DNA of 7,526 bases, from positions 1 through 7,526 of the forward strand of contig NVVI01000028.1 in NCBI GenBank assembly GCA_002402165.1. Direction: 5' to 3'. The notes beneath the pieces are model-generated. The model ran no database searches and was not told the DNA's origin. It was given only the letters and a program-made list of their open reading frames with translations. Source of the stretch: Flavobacteriales bacterium. GTDB lineage: Bacteria; Bacteroidota; Bacteroidia; Flavobacteriales_E; Vicingaceae. Below, one piece after another: positions 6,184 through 7,526 of the stretch. The number at the start of each line of letters is the position of its first letter. Position 1 is the first letter of the stretch. Both the position numbers and the translations under genes were made by a program.

Positions 6184-7091
6184 TTTAAATCTGCTAATGC
6201 TTTATCAATATTCGTAAATTTAAATTGAAATCCGTTATCTAACAATCGTTGTGGTTTAACAAACCTACTTTTTAATATCAATTCCGATTCTGTTTGCATC
6301 AAAAAAGAACCTATTTCTAAAGCAAATTTTGGCGTAGGAATTCCAAACCAAACTCCTAAGGATTTTCTTAAGGCTTTCATAAATTGTTGGTTATCAATTT
6401 CACTTGGACTGGTACAATTAATTGGTCCATCAATACTTTCTTTCCCTTTTAAAAATTCAATAGTCTGTATTAAATCATCAATATGTATCCATGCAAACTT
6501 TTGTTTCCCATTCCCATGATACCCTCCTAAACCTAGTTTAGATAATTTGGTTAAAACAGGTAAAACACCTTCTCCTTTTCCTAAAACCAACGAAATTCTC
6601 AATGCTATTTTTCTTGTTTTTGGAGTTGTTGAATTAAAAAATGCTTCTTCCCAAGCTTTTGCAACACTCATAGAAAAGTCACTACCGATATCCCCATCTT
6701 CTTCAGTCATCGCTTTAGTTAATGAATAATCATAAATAGTTGCTGTAGAGGAGTTAAACCAAACTTTTGGTGGGTTTTGGAGTTGATTAATAGCTTCTCC
6801 CAAAACGTTAGTTGCATCTACTCTTGATGACAAAATCAATCTTTTGTTTTCTTTAGTATATCGGCAATCAACCGATTTTCCAGTTAAGTTAATCAGTACT
6901 TCTGCTCCTTCAAGTAAAGTTGACCAATCTCCTAAAGTTTTCGCATCCCAGTGTTCAAATCGAATTCCATCTACCAATCGAGAAGTCCCTCTTGTAAGTA
7001 TAACAACCAAGTAGCCTTTCTTTTTATAATAAGAGGAAAGAACTTTTCCTATAAAGCCACTTCCTCCTGCTATTACAATTTTATTTTTCAT
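6180..7091 (-). CDS. TIGR01777 family NAD(P)-binding epimerase-like protein (YfcH/SDR39U1-type)
   Basis: This 303-residue extended SDR has an N-terminal Rossmann nucleotide-binding motif VIAGGSGFIGKVL (residues 6-18). Family-specific features are HWDA (47-50), LINLTGKSVDCRYT (66-79), SSRVDATNVL (88-97), SSTATIYDYS (114-123), LRISLVLGKGEGVLP (164-178), GGYHGNGKQKFAWIHIDDL (189-207), and the C-terminal DUF1731 signature VKPQRLLDNGF (278-288). The usual SDR Y-x-x-x-K pair is not in a standard position, which is normal for this family, and its substrate is unknown. It is cytoplasmic, of usual length and appears intact. The ATG start fits the Rossmann strand. Upstream, 46 bases separate it from the GbsR-type regulator gene and contain an 18-bp palindrome. 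Downstream, its stop overlaps the DCC start (ATGA). Confidence 0.93.
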   Translation of the reverse strand: MKNKIVIAGGSGFIGKVLSSYYKKKGYLVVILTRGTSRLVDGIRFEHWDAKTLGDWSTLLEGAEVLINLTGKSVDCRYTKENKRLILSSRVDATNVLGEAINQLQNPPKVWFNSSTATIYDYSLTKAMTEEDGDIGSDFSMSVAKAWEEAFFNSTTPKTRKIALRISLVLGKGEGVLPVLTKLSKLGLGGYHGNGKQKFAWIHIDDLIQTIEFLKGKESIDGPINCTSPSEIDNQQFMKALRKSLGVWFGIPTPKFALEIGSFLMQTESELILKSRFVKPQRLLDNGFQFKFTNIDKALADLK

Positions 7092-7094
7092 AAC

Positions 7095-7112
7095 TTTCAG
7101 TAAATATTGAAA
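7095..7112. promoter_or_regulatory. Candidate operator: 18-bp imperfect palindrome upstream of the epimerase-like gene
   Basis: On the + strand the site reads TTTCAGTAAATATTGAAA. Fourteen of 18 positions are symmetric: TTTCA at one end, TGAAA at the other, and a TA on each side of the centre. It lies 3-21 bases upstream of the ATG at 7091, just downstream of a gene for a winged-helix MarR-type regulator, and its size fits a dimeric binding site. Binding is inferred only. A chance palindrome in AT-rich DNA is possible. Confidence 0.35.
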
Positions 7113-7137
7113 CTTTTAATTAAAAAATATATAACTC

Positions 7138-7526
7138 CTACTTCATAAATTTCATAAAGACTTTTAAAAACCAATTTTCTTCTGATGCACTTATTTTGGT
7201 TAACGAATTATCTGCTATTTCTGCAAATGATTTAATGTCTTTAATCTGTTTAGTAAATGCTTCTACTTCCTTTTTATTGTTCTTATCTGACTCTACTGTC
7301 TGTAGTTGTGTTAATACATTAAGCATTGGATCCAATTCTTGTCGTTGTCTTACTCTAATTACGCGTTGAGTCACTTTCCAAATATCTTTCTCTCCTCTAA
7401 AAAATTCTTTTCGCTCACCAGATTGATATTCTTTGTAAACCAATCCCCAATCAATTAATGTTCTGATATTCATATTGGCATTTCCTCTTGAAATCTTCAA
7501 CATTCCCATTACATCTTCTGCACTTA
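7138..7526 (-). CDS. GbsR/MarR family transcriptional regulator (partial, 5' end outside window)
   Basis: The 3' part of the gene is present. The frame stays open to the window edge and reads S-A-E-D-V before the first in-window methionine (7507-7509), so the true start lies further right. The sequence S-A-E-D-V-M-G-M-L-K-I-S-R-G-N-A-N-M-N-I is the second and recognition helices of a winged helix-turn-helix typical of the GbsR (COG1510) branch of MarR regulators. The wing follows, with IDWGLVYK, then G-E-R-K-E-F-F-R and EKDIWKVTQRVIRVRQRQEL. The charged C-terminal part (about the last 70 residues) is probably a helical dimerisation region. Such proteins bind DNA as dimers and often control adjacent genes. 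Here the next gene, 46 bases downstream on the same strand, is the epimerase-like gene with a palindrome before its start. The ligand is unknown, and the name does not imply a role in glycine betaine synthesis. Confidence 0.88.
   Translation of the reverse strand, partial: SAEDVMGMLKISRGNANMNIRTLIDWGLVYKEYQSGERKEFFRGEKDIWKVTQRVIRVRQRQELDPMLNVLTQLQTVESDKNNKKEVEAFTKQIKDIKSFAEIADNSLTKISASEENWFLKVFMKFMK

Noticed and set aside
4836..6729. Open frames on the + strand of 60-79 codons at 4836, 5408, 5978 and 6547.
   Set aside because: Each lies wholly or mostly antisense to a well-supported minus-strand gene, has no recognisable domain, and has a composition expected of a shadow frame (Phe/Ile/Tyr/Ser-rich).

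Overview
The window looks like chromosomal DNA of an AT-rich Bacteroidetes species, most likely in or near the Flavobacteriia. The evidence is a GldJ-type gliding/secretion lipoprotein homologue, a secreted protein with a type IX secretion (T9SS) C-terminal sorting domain, Bacteroidetes -7 promoter boxes (TAnnTTTG), no clear Shine-Dalgarno sequences, and family variants typical of the phylum: a KFGGASV aspartate kinase, a GbsR/MarR regulator and a DCC thiol oxidoreductase.

Left part (1-1181). A structured, non-coding, less AT-rich stretch (about 10-99) precedes a 5'-truncated GldJ homologue on the + strand. That reading frame carries recognisable GldJ sequence upstream of its first ATG and lacks the lipoprotein signal and the first half of the domain, so it is most likely a gene remnant.

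Centre (1182-4568, + strand). A polyamine/thialysine-type GNAT acetyltransferase is followed, after a REP-like palindromic spacer, by a complete monofunctional aspartate kinase with C-terminal ACT regions. Next comes a secreted T9SS cargo protein of unknown function whose body looks like two copies of one domain.

Right part (4551-7526, - strand). Five genes run right to left: a GbsR/MarR-family regulator (its start lies outside the window), a TIGR01777 NAD(P)-binding epimerase-like protein, a DCC (DUF393) thiol-disulfide protein, a DUF2071/YqjF protein and a DEDDh exonuclease. The epimerase-like, DCC and DUF2071 genes are joined by 4-base ATGA start/stop overlaps, so they are probably one translationally coupled unit. 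An 18-bp imperfect palindrome just upstream of the epimerase-like gene is a candidate operator. The exonuclease has its own perfect -7 box and its 3' end overlaps the end of the convergent T9SS cargo gene by 18 bp.

There is no CRISPR array, tRNA, rRNA or complete mobile element. The items most worth following up are the coupled cluster of poorly characterised redox-type genes next to a regulator, the two apparently leaderless genes (TAnnTTTG, four bases, start codon), and the truncated GldJ homologue beside the structured element.
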